Assembly (NCBI RefSeq): GCF_027887165.1
Contig: NC_077227.1
Location: 79,976,430 to 80,040,429 of the forward strand
Direction: 5' to 3'
Length of the DNA: 64,000 nucleotides
From: Monodelphis domestica
Lineage: Eukaryota; Chordata; Mammalia; Didelphimorphia; Didelphidae
Shown: positions 35,540 to 46,864 of the stretch, one piece after another
How positions within the stretch are numbered: the first letter of the stretch is position 1
Layout: every line of letters begins with the position of its first letter
Position numbers and translations under genes: made by a program
The notes under the pieces: model-generated
Told to the model about the DNA's origin: nothing
Database searches by the model: none
What the model saw: the letters and a program-made list of their open reading frames with translations, nothing else

Positions 35540-38500
35540 AATTCTTGCTGCTGAGATGGATTGGAGACATATAGAAATGCTGATGACTTATGTGGGTTTA
35601 TTTTGTATCCTGCAACTTTGCTAAATTTGTTGATTATTTCGAGTAACTTTTTGGTTGATTCTCTAGGATTCTTTAAATAAACCATCATATCATCCGCAAA
35701 GAGTGATAGCTTGGTCTCCTCATTGCCAATTTTAATACCTTCAATTTCTTTTTCTTCCCTAATTGCTACTGCTAGTGTTTCTAGTACAAAGTTAAATAAT
35801 AAAGGTGATAATGGGCATCCTTGTTTCACTCCTGATCTTATTGGGAATGCATATAGTTTATCCCCATTGCAGATGATGTTAGTTGATGGTTTTAGATATA
35901 TACTGTTTATTATTTTTAGGAAAGGCCCTTCTATTCCTATACTTTCTAGTGTTTTCAATAGGAATAGGTGTTGTATTTTATCAAAGGCTTTTTCTGCATC
36001 TATTGAGATAATCATGTGATTTTTGTCAGTTTGCTTGTTAATATGGTCAATTATGTGGATCGTTTTCCTAATATTGAACCATCCTTGCATTCCTGGTATG
36101 AATCCTGCCTGGTCATAGTGGATAACCCTTGTGATGACTTGCTGGAGTCTTTTTGCTAGTATCCTATTTAAGATTTTTGCATCTATATTCATTAGGGAGA
36201 TTGGTCTATAGTTTTCTTTCTCTGTTTTTGACCTGCGTGGCTTTGGGATCAGTATCATGTTTATGTCGTAAAATGAATTTGATAGAACTCCTTCTTGTCT
36301 TATTCTGTCAAATAGTTTGTTCAATATTGGGATTAGTTGTTCTTTGAATGTTTGATAGAATTCATTTGTGAATCCATCTGGACCTGGGGATTTTTTCTTA
36401 GGGAGTTCTTTAATGGCTTGTTCAATTTCTTTTTCTGATATGGGGTTGTTAAGGTAATTTATTTCTTCCACTTTTAGTCTAGGCAATTTATATTTTTGTA
36501 AGTATTTATTCATATCACCTAGATTGCCATATTTGTTGCCATATAATTGGGCATAGTAGTTTTTAATGATTGCCTTAATTTCCTCTTCATTAGAGGTGAG
36601 GTCTCCTTTTTCATCTTGGATATTGTCAATTTGGTTTTTTTCTTTCCTTTTTTTAAATTAGACTGACTAGTACTTTGTCTATTTTGTTTGTTTTTTCATA
36701 GTACCAGCTTCTAGTCTTATTAAAACAATACTTCTTTGACTTTCAATTTTATTAATTTCTCCTTTGAGTTTTAGGATCTCTAATTTAGTCTTCATCTGAG
36801 GATTTTTAATTTGTTCGCTTTCTAATTTTTTAATTTGCATGCCCAATTCATTGACTTCTGCCCTTCTTAATTTGTTAATATATGAACTCAAGGATATAAA
36901 TTTCCTCCCCCGAGTACTGCTTTGGCTGCATCTCATAGGTTTTGAAAGGATGTCTAATCATTGTCATTTTCTTCAATGAAGTTATTAATTGTTTCTATGA
37001 TTTGTTCTTTAACTAACTGGTTTTGGAGAATCGTATTGTTTAATTTCCAATTAATTTTTGATTTACCTCTCCATATATCCTTACTAATTATTATTTTCAT
37101 TGCATTGTGATCTAAGAAAGTTGAATTTATTATTTCTGCTCTTTTGCACTTGTTTGCAATGTTTGTATGCCCTAAAACATGGGTCATTTTTTGTGAATGT
37201 ACCATGTACTGCTGAAAAGAAGGTATATTCCTTTTTGTCCCTATTTATTTTTCTCCACATGTGTACTAACTCTAATTTTTCTAAGATTTCATTCACTTAT
37301 CTTACATCTTTCTTATTTATTTTTTGGTTTGATCTATCTAGTTTGGATAGAGGAAGGTTCAGGTCTCCCACTAGTATAGTTTTTCTATCTATTTCATCCT
37401 TGAGCTCCTCTAGTTTCTCTTTTAGAAATTTGGATGCTATGCCATTTGGTGCATATATGTTGGGTACAGGTATTTCCTCATTGTCTATACTGCCTTTTAT
37501 CAGGATGTAATTACCTTCCCTATCTCTTTTAACTAGATTTATTTTTACTTTGGCTTTGTTGGACATCATGATTGCAACTCCTGCCTTCTTTTTATCAGTT
37601 GATGCCCAATAGATTTGGCTCCACCCTCTTACTTTCACCCTATGTGTATCTACCTACCTCATATGTGTTTCTTATAGATAGTATATGGTAGGTTTTTGGA
37701 TTCTAATCCCCTCTGCTATTTGCTTGTGTTTTATGAATGAGTTCATTCCATTCACATTCAGAGTCATGATTACTTGCTGTGTATTACCTAGCATTTTGAT
37801 TTCTACTCCTGTTTCTGTCTTTTTTTCTTTCACTATTTCCTTCTACACCAATGTTTGTTTTTAATCAGTCCCCCTAGTTCCCACCCTTATTTTACTTCCC
37901 TTTCTACCCCCCTCCCTTCTTATTCTACCTCCCTTATTTTTCCTGTAGTTTTTCTAAAATTAACCCCCCCGTCCCCTCCCTCCCTTGTACTGCTTCCCTC
38001 TCCACCCATCCGTTTGTTACCCTTCTACTCCACTATAAGGCACAAATCCAAAATTCTCTGCCCCGAATGGATTGTTCTTCCCTCTTTGGGTCAATTTCAA
38101 AGCACATAAGAGTTGAGTACTTCCTATCTCCGACCTCTTTACCCTTCCAGTGTATTTATGTTCTCCCCCCTCCCACCATGAGCTTCTTTGTGACATATAC
38201 ATTTACCCCCATTTGTTTCTTTTCCCATTTCTTTTAATATTAACCTATTTTTTAGCTCTAGTTATATATATATATACGCATACACATGTGTATGTATTTA
38301 TGCATGCATATATCTATATACCTATTTATGTCTTGTCCTTTCATCCTATACAGTTTGTCACTGTTCCCTCTCAGTGTACTTCTTCTTGATGCCCAGGTAA
38401 TAACAACAGTTTATAAGAGTTACCAATGACCTCTTTTCTTATAAGGATACATATCATTTTAACTATTTGAGTGTCTTAAATTTTTTTTGTCTTGTTTTTC

Positions 38501-38638
38501 TTTTTTCCCTCTTTTTTAATTACCTTTTGATGATTCTCTTGAGTTCTGTGCTTGGACATCAAATTTTCTGTTCAGGTCAGGTCTTTTCTTTACGAATTCT
38601 TGGAATTCTTCTATTTTGTTGAATGACCATACTTCCCC

Positions 38639-39475
38639 CTATAAGAATATAGTCAGTTTTGCTGAGTAGTTGATTCTTGGCTGTAGACCTAGTTCCCTTG
38701 CTTTCCAGAATATCATATTCCATGCCTTTCTGTTTTTCAGTGTAGATGCAGCCAGATCCTGTGTTATCCTCACTGTGGTTCTGTGGTATCTGAATGACTT
38801 CTTCTTGGCAGCTTGTAATATTTTTTCTTTGGCCTGATAGTTCTTGAATTTGGTTATAACATTCCTGAGTGTTGTCAGTTGGGGATTCAGTACAGGAGGT
38901 GATCTGTAGATTCTTTCAATCTCTACTTTTCCCTCTTGTTCTAGGATATCGGGGCAGTTTTCTTTAATAATTTCCTGTAGTATGATGTCCAGGATTTTTC
39001 TTTTGTTATGATCTTCTGGTAGACCAATGATTCTTAAATAGACTCTCCTTGAACGATTTTCTAAATTCTCTGTTTTGTGAATGAGATGCTTCATATTTTC
39101 CTCAATTTTTTCATTCTTTTGGTTTTGTTTTATAGTGTCCTGCTGCCTTGTGAGGTCACTTAATTCTAGTTGTTGTATTCTGGTTCTTAAAGACTGGATT
39201 TCATTCCTGGCTTTTTGGTCATCCTTTTTATTCTGGTCTGATTTTCTTTGGAGGTCATCTTTCATCCTCTTTACCTCGTCTTTCATCTTCATTTTCTCAT
39301 CTTTCATCTTCTTTTTCTCATCTTTCATCTCCTTTGCCTCATTTTCCAGCTGGTTGATTTTGGCTTTCAAGACACTATTTTCTGTTTCCAGATGATTTAT
39401 CTTAGTTAAATTCTTTTCCCAATTGTCTTCAGCCTCTCTTAATTGTGTTTTGAATTGCATTTTGAGTTCTTCCAA
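38639..39475 (-). CDS. L1 ORF1 protein, C-terminal 278 residues open
   Basis: RNA-binding nucleic-acid chaperone of the L1 RNP. Residues 1-130 are a heptad-rich coiled coil with repeated 'KEMKDEKKKMKDEKMKMKDE' segments. The RRM follows ('RRVYLRIIGLPE' near residue 142), then the C-terminal domain ('TVRITQDLAASTLKNRKAWN', 'FWKARELGLQPRINYSAKL'). The open frame starts at a TTG and continues upstream without a start codon. The N-terminus seems to lie in another frame near 39555-39660, so a frameshift is likely. Length otherwise suits marsupial L1 ORF1. Confidence 0.9.
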   Translation of the reverse strand: MEELKMQFKTQLREAEDNWEKNLTKINHLETENSVLKAKINQLENEAKEMKDEKKKMKDEKMKMKDEVKRMKDDLQRKSDQNKKDDQKARNEIQSLRTRIQQLELSDLTRQQDTIKQNQKNEKIEENMKHLIHKTENLENRSRRVYLRIIGLPEDHNKRKILDIILQEIIKENCPDILEQEGKVEIERIYRSPPVLNPQLTTLRNVITKFKNYQAKEKILQAAKKKSFRYHRTTVRITQDLAASTLKNRKAWNMIFWKARELGLQPRINYSAKLTIFL

Positions 39476-39730
39476 AGCCTGTATCCAATTCGCTGGGATT
39501 TCTAATTTTTCCTTTGCTGATCCCTCCCCCTCTGTTTTGTTCGCTCTTTGCTCATTAGCTGTACAGAAACTGTCTATTGTAATTTCTTTCTTCTTTTTCT
39601 ATTGTTTGCTTGTGTTTACTCCTTCTTTGTTCCCCATATTTGTCTGTACTCTTGCTCCTCTCATTTATTTTTTTTGTTTTGGGGCTGTCAGTCTCCCCTC
39701 TTGGAGCTTTGTCAGATATCTTGGTACAGT

Positions 39731-40335
39731 CTCTGGGGGAAGGCATATTGGCTTCCCTGTCCTCTGGAGGCTTTTGATTGGATTACATTCAACTGGGTTG
39801 GGCTGTATGTGCTCTGAGGCCAAAGACTCCTGGAAGGCTGAAGACGCCCAGGCTATCTCCAGTTCTCTCCAGCTGCTTCTCTGCTGCCTGTGTTCCATGC
39901 TCTGAGCCTGGCACAGCACTGTCTGCAAGGTCCACCAGTGCCTTTACCCACCAGAGGTTCCTGTCCTTGCAGGAGGCCCTGCACTCTAGGGGGGAGGGGT
40001 CCTGGCCTCCCTGAGCTCTGAGGATTCCTGATTGGATTAGGTTCAACTGGGTTGCTCTGGATGTGCCCCAAGGTAAAAACCTCTGGTGAGACTGGAGTCA
40101 GATGGAAGGACCCAGCCACAGGGCTGCAGGCTTTTAGGTCTCTCTCTGGCTGCTTCCCCTGCTGCCTGTGTTGGATGCTCTGAGCCTGGCCCCGGTTGCT
40201 CTCAACGTACACCCTCCAAACAAGCACCTTTGCCTGCCCAGAGGTTCCCACTGCCTCTGGGGGCTCAACACTCTGGGTTAGGGGGAGGGGTCCTGGGACC
40301 TTCCTTCTGCCTTCCCCTTAGACCTGAGTGTTCTT
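39731..40335 (-). repeat. Two tandem units of about 254 bp in the L1 5' UTR
   Basis: 'gattggattacattcaactg' at 39776 and 'gattggattaggttcaactg' at 40030 start near-matching blocks that share 'tgctgcctgtgtt', 'gatgctctgagcctggc'-like text, 'ccagaggttcc' and 'gggggaggggtcctgg'. The end of a unit also precedes the first (39731-39775). The layout recalls the promoter monomers of rodent L1. Confidence 0.8.
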
Positions 40336-40496
40336 GGATTCTGGCTTTTGGGGGGGCGTACCTTTTGAATTGAGTCCAGAAGGAGGGTTCCCTGCCTCTG
40401 TCCTGTTGTTAAGTTTGAATTTCAGTCCCCTAAGAGCATTTGGTTTGTGATTGTTAAGGAAGGGTTTTCATAGGTCTGAACTTTTACTGCTTCTAA

Positions 40497-40508
40497 GCCG
40501 CCATCTTG
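40497..40508 (-). promoter_or_regulatory. YY1-like site at L1 5' end
   Basis: CAAGATGGCGGC on the minus strand, 11 bp inside the element's 5' end at 40519. Human L1 carries CAAGATGGCCG at +13, bound by YY1, which sets accurate transcription start. Motif seen; function inferred. Confidence 0.6.
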
Positions 40509-40519
40509 ACCTTGCCCCC

Positions 40520-41645
40520 TTGACTATATTAAATTTAAAAGTTTTGTACACACAAAACCAATGCATCCAAAATTAGAAGGGAAGCAGCAAACTAGGCAAA
40601 AATTTCATAACAAAATTCTCTAAGAAAGGCTTAATTTCCCAAATATTAAAGAAACGAAGTCAAATTTACAAAAAAAATCAAGCCATTCCCCAATTGACAA
40701 ATGGTCAAGGGATACGAATAGGCAGTTTTCAGATGAAGAAATCAAAACTATCAATAATCACATGGAAAAGTGTTTAAAATCTCTCCTGACTAGGAAATGC
40801 AAATCAAAACAACTCTGAAGTATCACCTCACACATAGCAGATTGGCCAATATGACAGTAAGGAAAATAATAAATATTGGAGGGGATGTGGCAAAATTGGG
40901 ACACTAATGTATTGCTGGTGGAGTTATGAATTGATCCAACCATTCTGGAGAGTAATTTGGAACTATGCTCAAAGGGCTTTAAAAGATTGCATGCCCTTTA
41001 ATCTAGCAATACTGGATTTGCAACTCAAAGAGATTAAAAATGGGGAAGTTCTGTTTGTACAAAAATATTTATAACTGCTCTTTTTGTGGTAGCAAAAAAT
41101 TGGAAAATGAGAGGGTATCCCTCAATTGGGGAATGGCTGAACAATTGTGGTTTATGATGGTGATAGAATACTATTGTGCTATAAGGAATGATGAACTGCT
41201 TGATTTCTGTAAGAACTGGAAAGACTTCCATGAACTGATGCGGAATAAAATGACCAGAACCAGGAGAACATTGTACACAGAAACTGAAACATTGTGGGAC
41301 GATCAAATGTAATAGATTCTGCTACTAATAGCAGTGTAATGATCAAGACATGGAACTTATGAGAAAGAATGCTATCCACATCTAGAGAAAGAAATGCAGA
41401 AGAAAAAACATGATTTATGACTTGATTATATGGGTATATGATTTGGGGTTGTGGTTTTTAAAAGATTATTCTATTACAAATATGAATAATATGGAAATAG
41501 GTTTTGAGTAATAAGATATGTATAAACCAATGAAATTGCTTGTCAGCTCCAGAAGGGGGGAAGGAAGAAGGGAGGGAGAGAACATGAATCATGTAACCAT
41601 TGAAAAATATTCTTAAAAATAAATTAAATAATGTGAAAAAATATG
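40520..41645 (+). mobile_element. L1 ORF2 3' part and 3' UTR, right half of interrupted copy
   Basis: Resumes at 'ttgactatattaaatttaaa', giving 'DYIKFKSFVHTKPMHPK'-like codons, then 'NKMTRTRRTLYTETETLWDD' (41250-41305) and an A-rich end at about 41640. Confidence 0.9.
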
Positions 41646-41847
41646 TTATAGACCTAGAAATTTATGTCCATAGAATAGTTACATATTTTCACTGTATATA
41701 AAATGAAGTACAATATAAATAGCTCCTTTAAAAAGAATGACAAATAGTAAGTACTGTAAGCCTTAGGGGAAAATATATATGTGTGTATATATGTATGAGA
41801 GAAAGAGAGGAAGGAAATAAGAAAGAAGGAAGTTAGAGAGACAGAGA

Positions 41848-42030
41848 CAAAGACAGAGAAGCAATCAGGAGTTAGGAAGCACTGAATTAAAATTCCACCT
41901 CTGACATTTACTAGTTATATGATCCTAAACAAGTTACTTAATCTCTTATTGCCTTAGGCAACAGTCTAGACTTTATCTATTATGTCATAGAGGAGTTTTA
42001 ATCTACTTTGTGGGAGGAAGTCCCCCATAT
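41848..42030 (+). mobile_element. MIR-related SINE
   Basis: 'aaaattccacctctgacatt', 'tatgatcctaaacaagttac' and 'tattgccttaggcaacagtc' form a core with the same tail type as the copy at 50217. Confidence 0.6.
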
Positions 42031-42043
42031 TGACAAAAACCCA

Positions 42044-42074
<31 letters not shown>

Positions 42075-42146
42075 TAGTTGTGCACATATAAAAATCATAT
42101 ACATATATCTATAAAAATCTTGATTATGGAATGTACTGCTTTTTAC

Positions 42147-42236
42147 CTCTGGTGACATCCAAATATTAAAACCGTCATCTTCATTTATTGTATCCGGTAA
42201 ACAAGGAATTAAAGATACAAACCGAGCGATGATATC
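42147..42236 (-). CDS. CC2D2B: CC2D2B-like exon 10 of window (30 codons)
   Basis: Phase 0 in and out, acceptor TTTGTAG, donor GAG|GTAAAA. Encodes DIIARFVSLIPCLPDTINED followed by DGFNIWMSPE. 'ARFVSLIP..PDT' matches the start of the C-terminal transglutaminase-like region of CC2D2A. Confidence 0.9.
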
Positions 42237-42839
42237 CTACAAATATAGTAGTTTAAATATTATATATTAATATATATACATAATTGCATATATACATATT
42301 TTAAAGATGTTATAAAATATTACATAATCTCAAATATGTTTATTATAAAAGTTCCAAAGATTTAAATTTTCATTTAATATATTATGAAGGCATTTATTGT
42401 TTATTTTTAGATTATGTGTTAGATAATGTGACTATTGGCATGTGTGAAAGGGATGCCCTCCAAGTATTTAAATGAAGAATGGAAGAGGGTAGTATATTTC
42501 TTCTCCATTATGTAAATGAAAAGTAATGCTGTATAAAACTGCTTCACTCCCATATTTCCCACAGGCACAATTCCATTTTAAGATTTATCTGTCAATATAT
42601 GAGCTTTGGGGGCCGGCCTTTACAACTAAGAGGGAAATTTTCTGTGCTATCTTTAAAGTGGGAAGGAGACATGTAGACTAACCTGTGGCCTTCAGATTGC
42701 CACTATAAAAAGAGAATTCTAAATTCCAACTGGGCATAGTTAAAAATCCAAAGGAATTTTTTCTACTCCCTGTAGGACATATACATTGTATTCACTATAG
42801 ATTCTGAAAGGAAGGAGAGATTCTAGGAAACTTCTGGAA

Positions 42840-44100
42840 GATACCATTTCACTAATTCCCTCTCATTCCTCTTTTTAAACTCACTTCTCAACATTATGCA
42901 ATATAGCTTCCAACCTTATTCAAATGAAACTCCTCCCTCCAGTTACCAGTGATTTCTTAACTGCCCAATTCAATAATCATTTCTCAGCTTTCTACCTTGT
43001 TGCTCTTCTGAAGTCCTTGACACTGTTGATCACCCTCTTCTCCTTGATGTTAACTGTTCTTTGGGGATTCTGTTCTCATCTTATCTATGTGAACTCCTCA
43101 GTCCTCATCATTCATATCCTTTCTCCTTGCAGTGAGTATTCCAAAGCTCTGACCTAGATCATCTCTTTCCTTTCAATACTATCTCAGTGACTTTATCAAC
43201 TCACCTGGATTCTCAGATATATATGCTCATTTATATGATTCTTGAGCTCTGGTTTCATATTGCTTAGATATTTTGAACTCAATATCCCAAAGGCATCCCA
43301 AATAAAACCTCTTTCCCCTAAAACAAACCCCACTTCTGAATTTTCCTGCTTCTGTTTAAGTTCACAATCTTGGAATCATTCTTTGTTTTTCATTCTCCTT
43401 CACCCCACATATCCAATTCTTATTGATGATAGTTTTGTGACATCTTAACCCCATATATGCACCTCTGTCTACTTACTTGGCCATCAAATGGATTAGGCCC
43501 TCATCATCTCTCAACTATACTATTGCAATAGCTTTCTCTTGGTTTTCTTGCCTCAATTTTCTCTCTTCTAATCTCTCCCTCTCACACTGCTGTCAATGCC
43601 TATTCTTGAAGCACAGATCTGTCTAACTATACCCTTTTCCCACACACTAATTTTGAGCAGCTCTTTATGGCTTTTGTGCCCAGATATGAAGGCCCATCAC
43701 CACCTGGTTCCAATCTACTTTTTTTAGGACTATACAATCTTTCCAAAATTGGCTTTCTTGATGCTCTCACTTCCATTCCATGCCTTTTCAAGGCTGTCCC
43801 CTATTCCTTAAAAAAAAAAACAAAAAAACCCAACTACCTTCTCACTGATATCCCTAGCTTCCTTCAAAGCTGAGTTCAAGCACCACTTACTACAAGATTT
43901 TCTTATTCTCCTTGCTGTCAGTGCCTTCACTCTTGTTTATTTTGTATATATTTTGCATATAATTTTATGTGTCCATCTTGTCTCCTTTGGTAGAATGTGT
44001 ACTCTTTCAGGAAGGGTACCTTTGGTCAGTTGTCATAGTGCAAAGCATAGTGCCTAGTACATAGAGGGCACTTAATAATTTTTTGTTGCTTGTTTGATTA
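42840..44100 (+). mobile_element. L2 LINE, 3' part
   Basis: 'ttctgaagtccttgacactg', 'ctatactattgcaatagctt', 'tccttcaaagctgagttcaa' and 'agtgcctagtacatagaggg' follow L2 ORF2 and 3' UTR order to the terminus. Confidence 0.8.
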
Positions 44101-44118
44101 TAATCAAAAGTTTATGTT

Positions 44119-44309
44119 GGGCAGGTGGGTGGCTTAGAGGGTAGAGCATTAGTCCTGAAGATGGGAGGTCCTAGGTTAAAATCTAGCCTAGAAACACTCT
44201 TGCTGTTTAACCCTGGGAAAATCACTTAAGCCCAATTACCTAGCCTTTACTACTCTTCTGCTTTGGAATCAATATCCAATATCAATTCTAAGATAGAAGA
44301 TAGGAGTTT
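44119..44309 (+). mobile_element. Marsupial SINE, older copy
   Basis: 'gggcaggtgggtggcttaga' to 'tctaagatagaagataggag', with TSD-like aaaagtttatg / aaaaatgtttg flanks. Lies 107 bp from exon 9. Confidence 0.85.
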
Positions 44310-44416
44310 AAAAATGTTTGTGTCTCCTTGAGGGCATAGCTATTATAGTAGCAAAGCTATAATTGTAGTAGAAACTAAAATTACATGTTTGTGTATTTTA
44401 AAAATATAACACTTAC

Positions 44417-44620
44417 AAGTGTTGCATTGGAATCACTGAGAAACAAATCCAGGAGTTGCTTAGGTGGATTTAGTGCCCTGATATATCTTGTTACTAAGAT
44501 ACTTGTCCCTTCATCATTGAAAACAGTAGTAATAATTCTTCTGTTTGGAAACATCGCTTCACAATTTTTTCTGAAAATCTGTGCTCTCTGCAAAAGTGTT
44601 ATATCTAATTCATCTGTAAA
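44417..44620 (-). CDS. CC2D2B: CC2D2B-like exon 9 of window (68 codons)
   Basis: Phase 0 in and out with acceptor TTCTAG at 44621 and donor CTT|GTAAGT. Only 261 bp of intron separate it from exon 8. Encodes FTDELDITLLQRAQIFRKNC, then FPNRRIITTVFNDEGTSILV and TRYIRALNPPKQLLDLF. 'FPNR...TTV' and 'TRY...LNPP.(Q/E)LL' are the diagnostic motifs shared with CC2D2A. A nearer AG at 44614-44615 was rejected because it breaks the frame. Confidence 0.9.
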
Positions 44621-44881
44621 CTAGAACCATATTTATAATATTAGTATAATTAAAATTTTTCATACCATAGCTTAAATATTCATCACTTCTAGGATTATTC
44701 CCAGAAGAAAATGTGAAAAGGCAAAAAGGCCAAGCTAAGGTTATCTTTTATTTTTATTTTATAAGGTTATGTCTATAATTATCATATATAGTCTTAGTCA
44801 TTTGCAAATAAAATAATTTATATATCTTTTCCATCCTCTTTGAAGATATTTTTCAAATAAATAATTTTATGAAAAACCAAC

Positions 44882-45064
44882 CTTATCAGATTCTGGATTA
44901 CTGATGACAGATGATATCTGAGGCTCAATAGTAGCAAAAATATTTAAAAAGGTACATTCTTTTAAATTCTGCCCATTGTAATCTTCTTTAGGTGAGACAT
45001 ATGTCTTACTCCAAGTATATCCAAGCAAAAGTGGTGGAATATTTACTTGAAATGTTCCACTGAT
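44882..45064 (-). CDS. CC2D2B: CC2D2B-like exon 8 of window (61 codons)
   Basis: Phase 0 in and out. Acceptor CTTTCAG. The donor AAG|GTTGGT is non-consensus at +3 to +5. Encodes ISGTFQVNIPPLLLGYTWSK, continues through VSPKEDYNGQNLKEC and ends in FATIEPQISSVISNPESDK. 'GTF.VNIPP.LLGY' and 'IEPQ' match CC2D2A closely. Confidence 0.9.
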
Positions 45065-45314
45065 CTGAAAGAATACCAGACATATTCTCTAATTCATGGT
45101 TCAATCAAATATGATAAAGCCCAATTCTGTCTGCATAAGAAGGACCAGGCTTACTTAATTACACAGTAGCCCTAATAGTCTATGTTCACTCCATACTCCT
45201 TACAGGAAGAATTAGTACTTGGAGAAGTTTTTCTAATATGATCTCTTGACTAGTAGCTTCATAATGACCTGGAAGAACGCAAAAGCTTAAAAAAAAGAGG
45301 AAGAAATGGGAAGC

Positions 45315-45465
45315 ATGTGTAGTAGAAAGAGGAATGGACCTGGGCATTTCATTTATTAGTTCTAGGGCAATTATATTGTCACCTAAGCTCTCTGAGCTTC
45401 ATTTACTTAATCTATAAAATAGGGATCACAATATCTATCTTGTTAAAATACAAATTAGATGCGAA
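45315..45465 (+). mobile_element. MIR fragment
   Basis: 'agtagaaagaggaatggacc' head-like and 'tgagcttcatttacttaatc' core. Confidence 0.5.
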
Positions 45466-45802
45466 TTTTGTTATTTTTGTGAGGAGTCCATCAGGACACT
45501 CTTTGACTTAATAATCAGCTCCCTAAGAGATGACTTTGCTAAACATCTTTTTTAAATGTTCATATCAGTAGGGCTTTCTCCAGCTACCTCATAATTAAGA
45601 CCTGGCCAAATCACAAAATCCAAAAAATGATAGCTGACAAAAAGAAACAACTAATCACTCTCCCTCAAGTTCTAGGCTTCTTGTTCTTGGCACTATGGCA
45701 TGAGTTCCAGGGAATGATGATAGATAAAGTTACCACCTGCAATTTGTGGTGAGAGGCTCCCAAAGTCTTGACACTCCAGATCTTTTTCTTTGAAATTCCC
45801 AT

Positions 45803-45965
45803 AGGATGATAGGAGATTGGAGTTGGAAGCTACCTCAGAGGTCATGTTTTCTAAATCCCTCATTTTACATATGAGGAAACTGAGGACCAGAGAAGGCAAG
45901 GAGTTTGCTCAAGGGTACAGAAATAGGAAGTGGCAAAGGCAGGAATCTATCCCTAATGTAAAGAG
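45803..45965 (-). mobile_element. THER1/MIR-type SINE (antisense)
   Basis: 'ggagttggaagctacctcag', 'catatgaggaaactgaggac' and 'agtggcaaaggcaggaatct' are the antisense THER1/MIR parts in order. Confidence 0.8.
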
Positions 45966-45969
45966 CTTG

Positions 45970-46860
45970 AGAGATTATGAGGCCAAAAGGAGAAAAGGTG
46001 TGTCCTATTGAAGATTTCCTTCCTATTACATGAGGTTTCTCCATATTTGAGAGCATCAGAAAGTATAATCTTGGGATGGCTGTGCATCAGGATAGTTTAG
46101 AAACTAGGTCTGGACAGATTGGAACTTAAGAGTCATCTGGTTTCAGAGAATATGTCTTCTAGAACAAATTCTTGTGCTTCTGGAAATTGGATGAAATTTT
46201 GGAGAGGACAGAATAAAGGGATCAAATGATGGGCCACCTTGATAATGAGGCTTTCAGTGACTAGACAGTTCCTTTAGTCAGAAAAGGGAATTGCCAAGCA
46301 GAAATTGGGGAATTGTAAATGTCTGTAGTGTCAGTGTTTTTGAAGCAGTAGCAAACACTTCAAATCCTAAGACTACAGTGTAATACCTTCTCTTTGTGTT
46401 CATTCAATCAGCAGAGGTGTAAAATTAGGTGGAAAGTGGCTTTGCATTCACTGATACTAAAGGAACTATCAATAAGCATCAGGCCAGCCAGAGAGAGTAT
46501 ACCAATCAGTTAAGGTAATTGATGACTGGTCTGATTACTGATTGCTATCTCAGTGAATAACACTTGTGGGAAGATGGAGAGGGAGTGTACATCAGAATTA
46601 TTTCTGCAACACCATTAGTTTTACATTTCTTAATATAGCCCAGAAATACATATTTCAAAGGCTTATGGGGAGAAAATTCTTCATTGATGGCTCTTATCCA
46701 TAAGAGAGCCAACTATTTCTAACTCTGTTTCCTAAGTAGGCTTCTGCCATCTCTCAAATCTATTGATCAGAAAACTGAAGTGGAAAAAAAAGCAGAAAAA
46801 GAAGATATGTCTTTTTTTAAGTAAAATTTGGCATTTTAATAATCTTCTAATCTTTTATTA
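45970..46860. other. Unassigned intronic DNA
   Basis: No recognised exon or repeat between the THER1 copy and exon 7. Confidence 0.4.
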
Positions 46861-46864
46861 ATAC

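Larger units (their letters stand above)
33700..37794 (-). pseudogene. L1 ORF2 (endonuclease-reverse transcriptase), broken
   Basis: From an ATG at 37794 (MLGNTQQVIMTLNVNGMNSF) to a stop at 33700. Removing the SINE gives about 1260 codons, the usual L1 ORF2 length. Endonuclease: 'LTLNVNG' type start, 'NIYAPNG' and 'VGDLN' (37350-37480), 'SDHNAMKI'-like end (37110). Reverse transcriptase: '[12 protein letters not shown]' (36370), '[20 protein letters not shown]', 'FADD' catalytic box (about 35690), 'LNNWKNIDCSWVGRTNI' (35080). Cys-rich C-terminus '[16 protein letters not shown]' (34110). Several frameshifts, stops and the SINE at 35234-35524 break it. Confidence 0.92.
33358..40519 (-). mobile_element. 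Near full-length marsupial L1 (7.2 kb incl. SINE)
   Basis: Perfect 18-bp TSD ttgactatattaaattta (33340-33357 and 40520-40537). Order on the minus strand: 5' UTR with a YY1-like motif and repeated units (40519 to about 39480), ORF1 (ending 38639), spacer with G/A-rich DNA, ORF2 (37794 to 33700), G-rich 3' UTR (g-run at 33437-33450 on the minus strand) and A-rich tail. About 6.85 kb without the 0.3-kb SINE. The 5' end looks complete, so reverse transcription ran full length. ORF2 carries several frameshifts and stops, so the copy is inactive but fairly young. Confidence 0.95.

Noticed and set aside
39081-40373. Plus-strand open frames opposite L1 ORF1 and the 5' UTR
   Set aside because: Antisense shadows of ORF1 and of the repeated 5' UTR units. 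No independent coding signal.
44417-44613. Acceptor TTTACAG giving an exon 9 start at 44613
   Set aside because: It leaves exon 9 out of phase with exon 8. The TTCTAG site at 44621 gives a clean phase 0 join.
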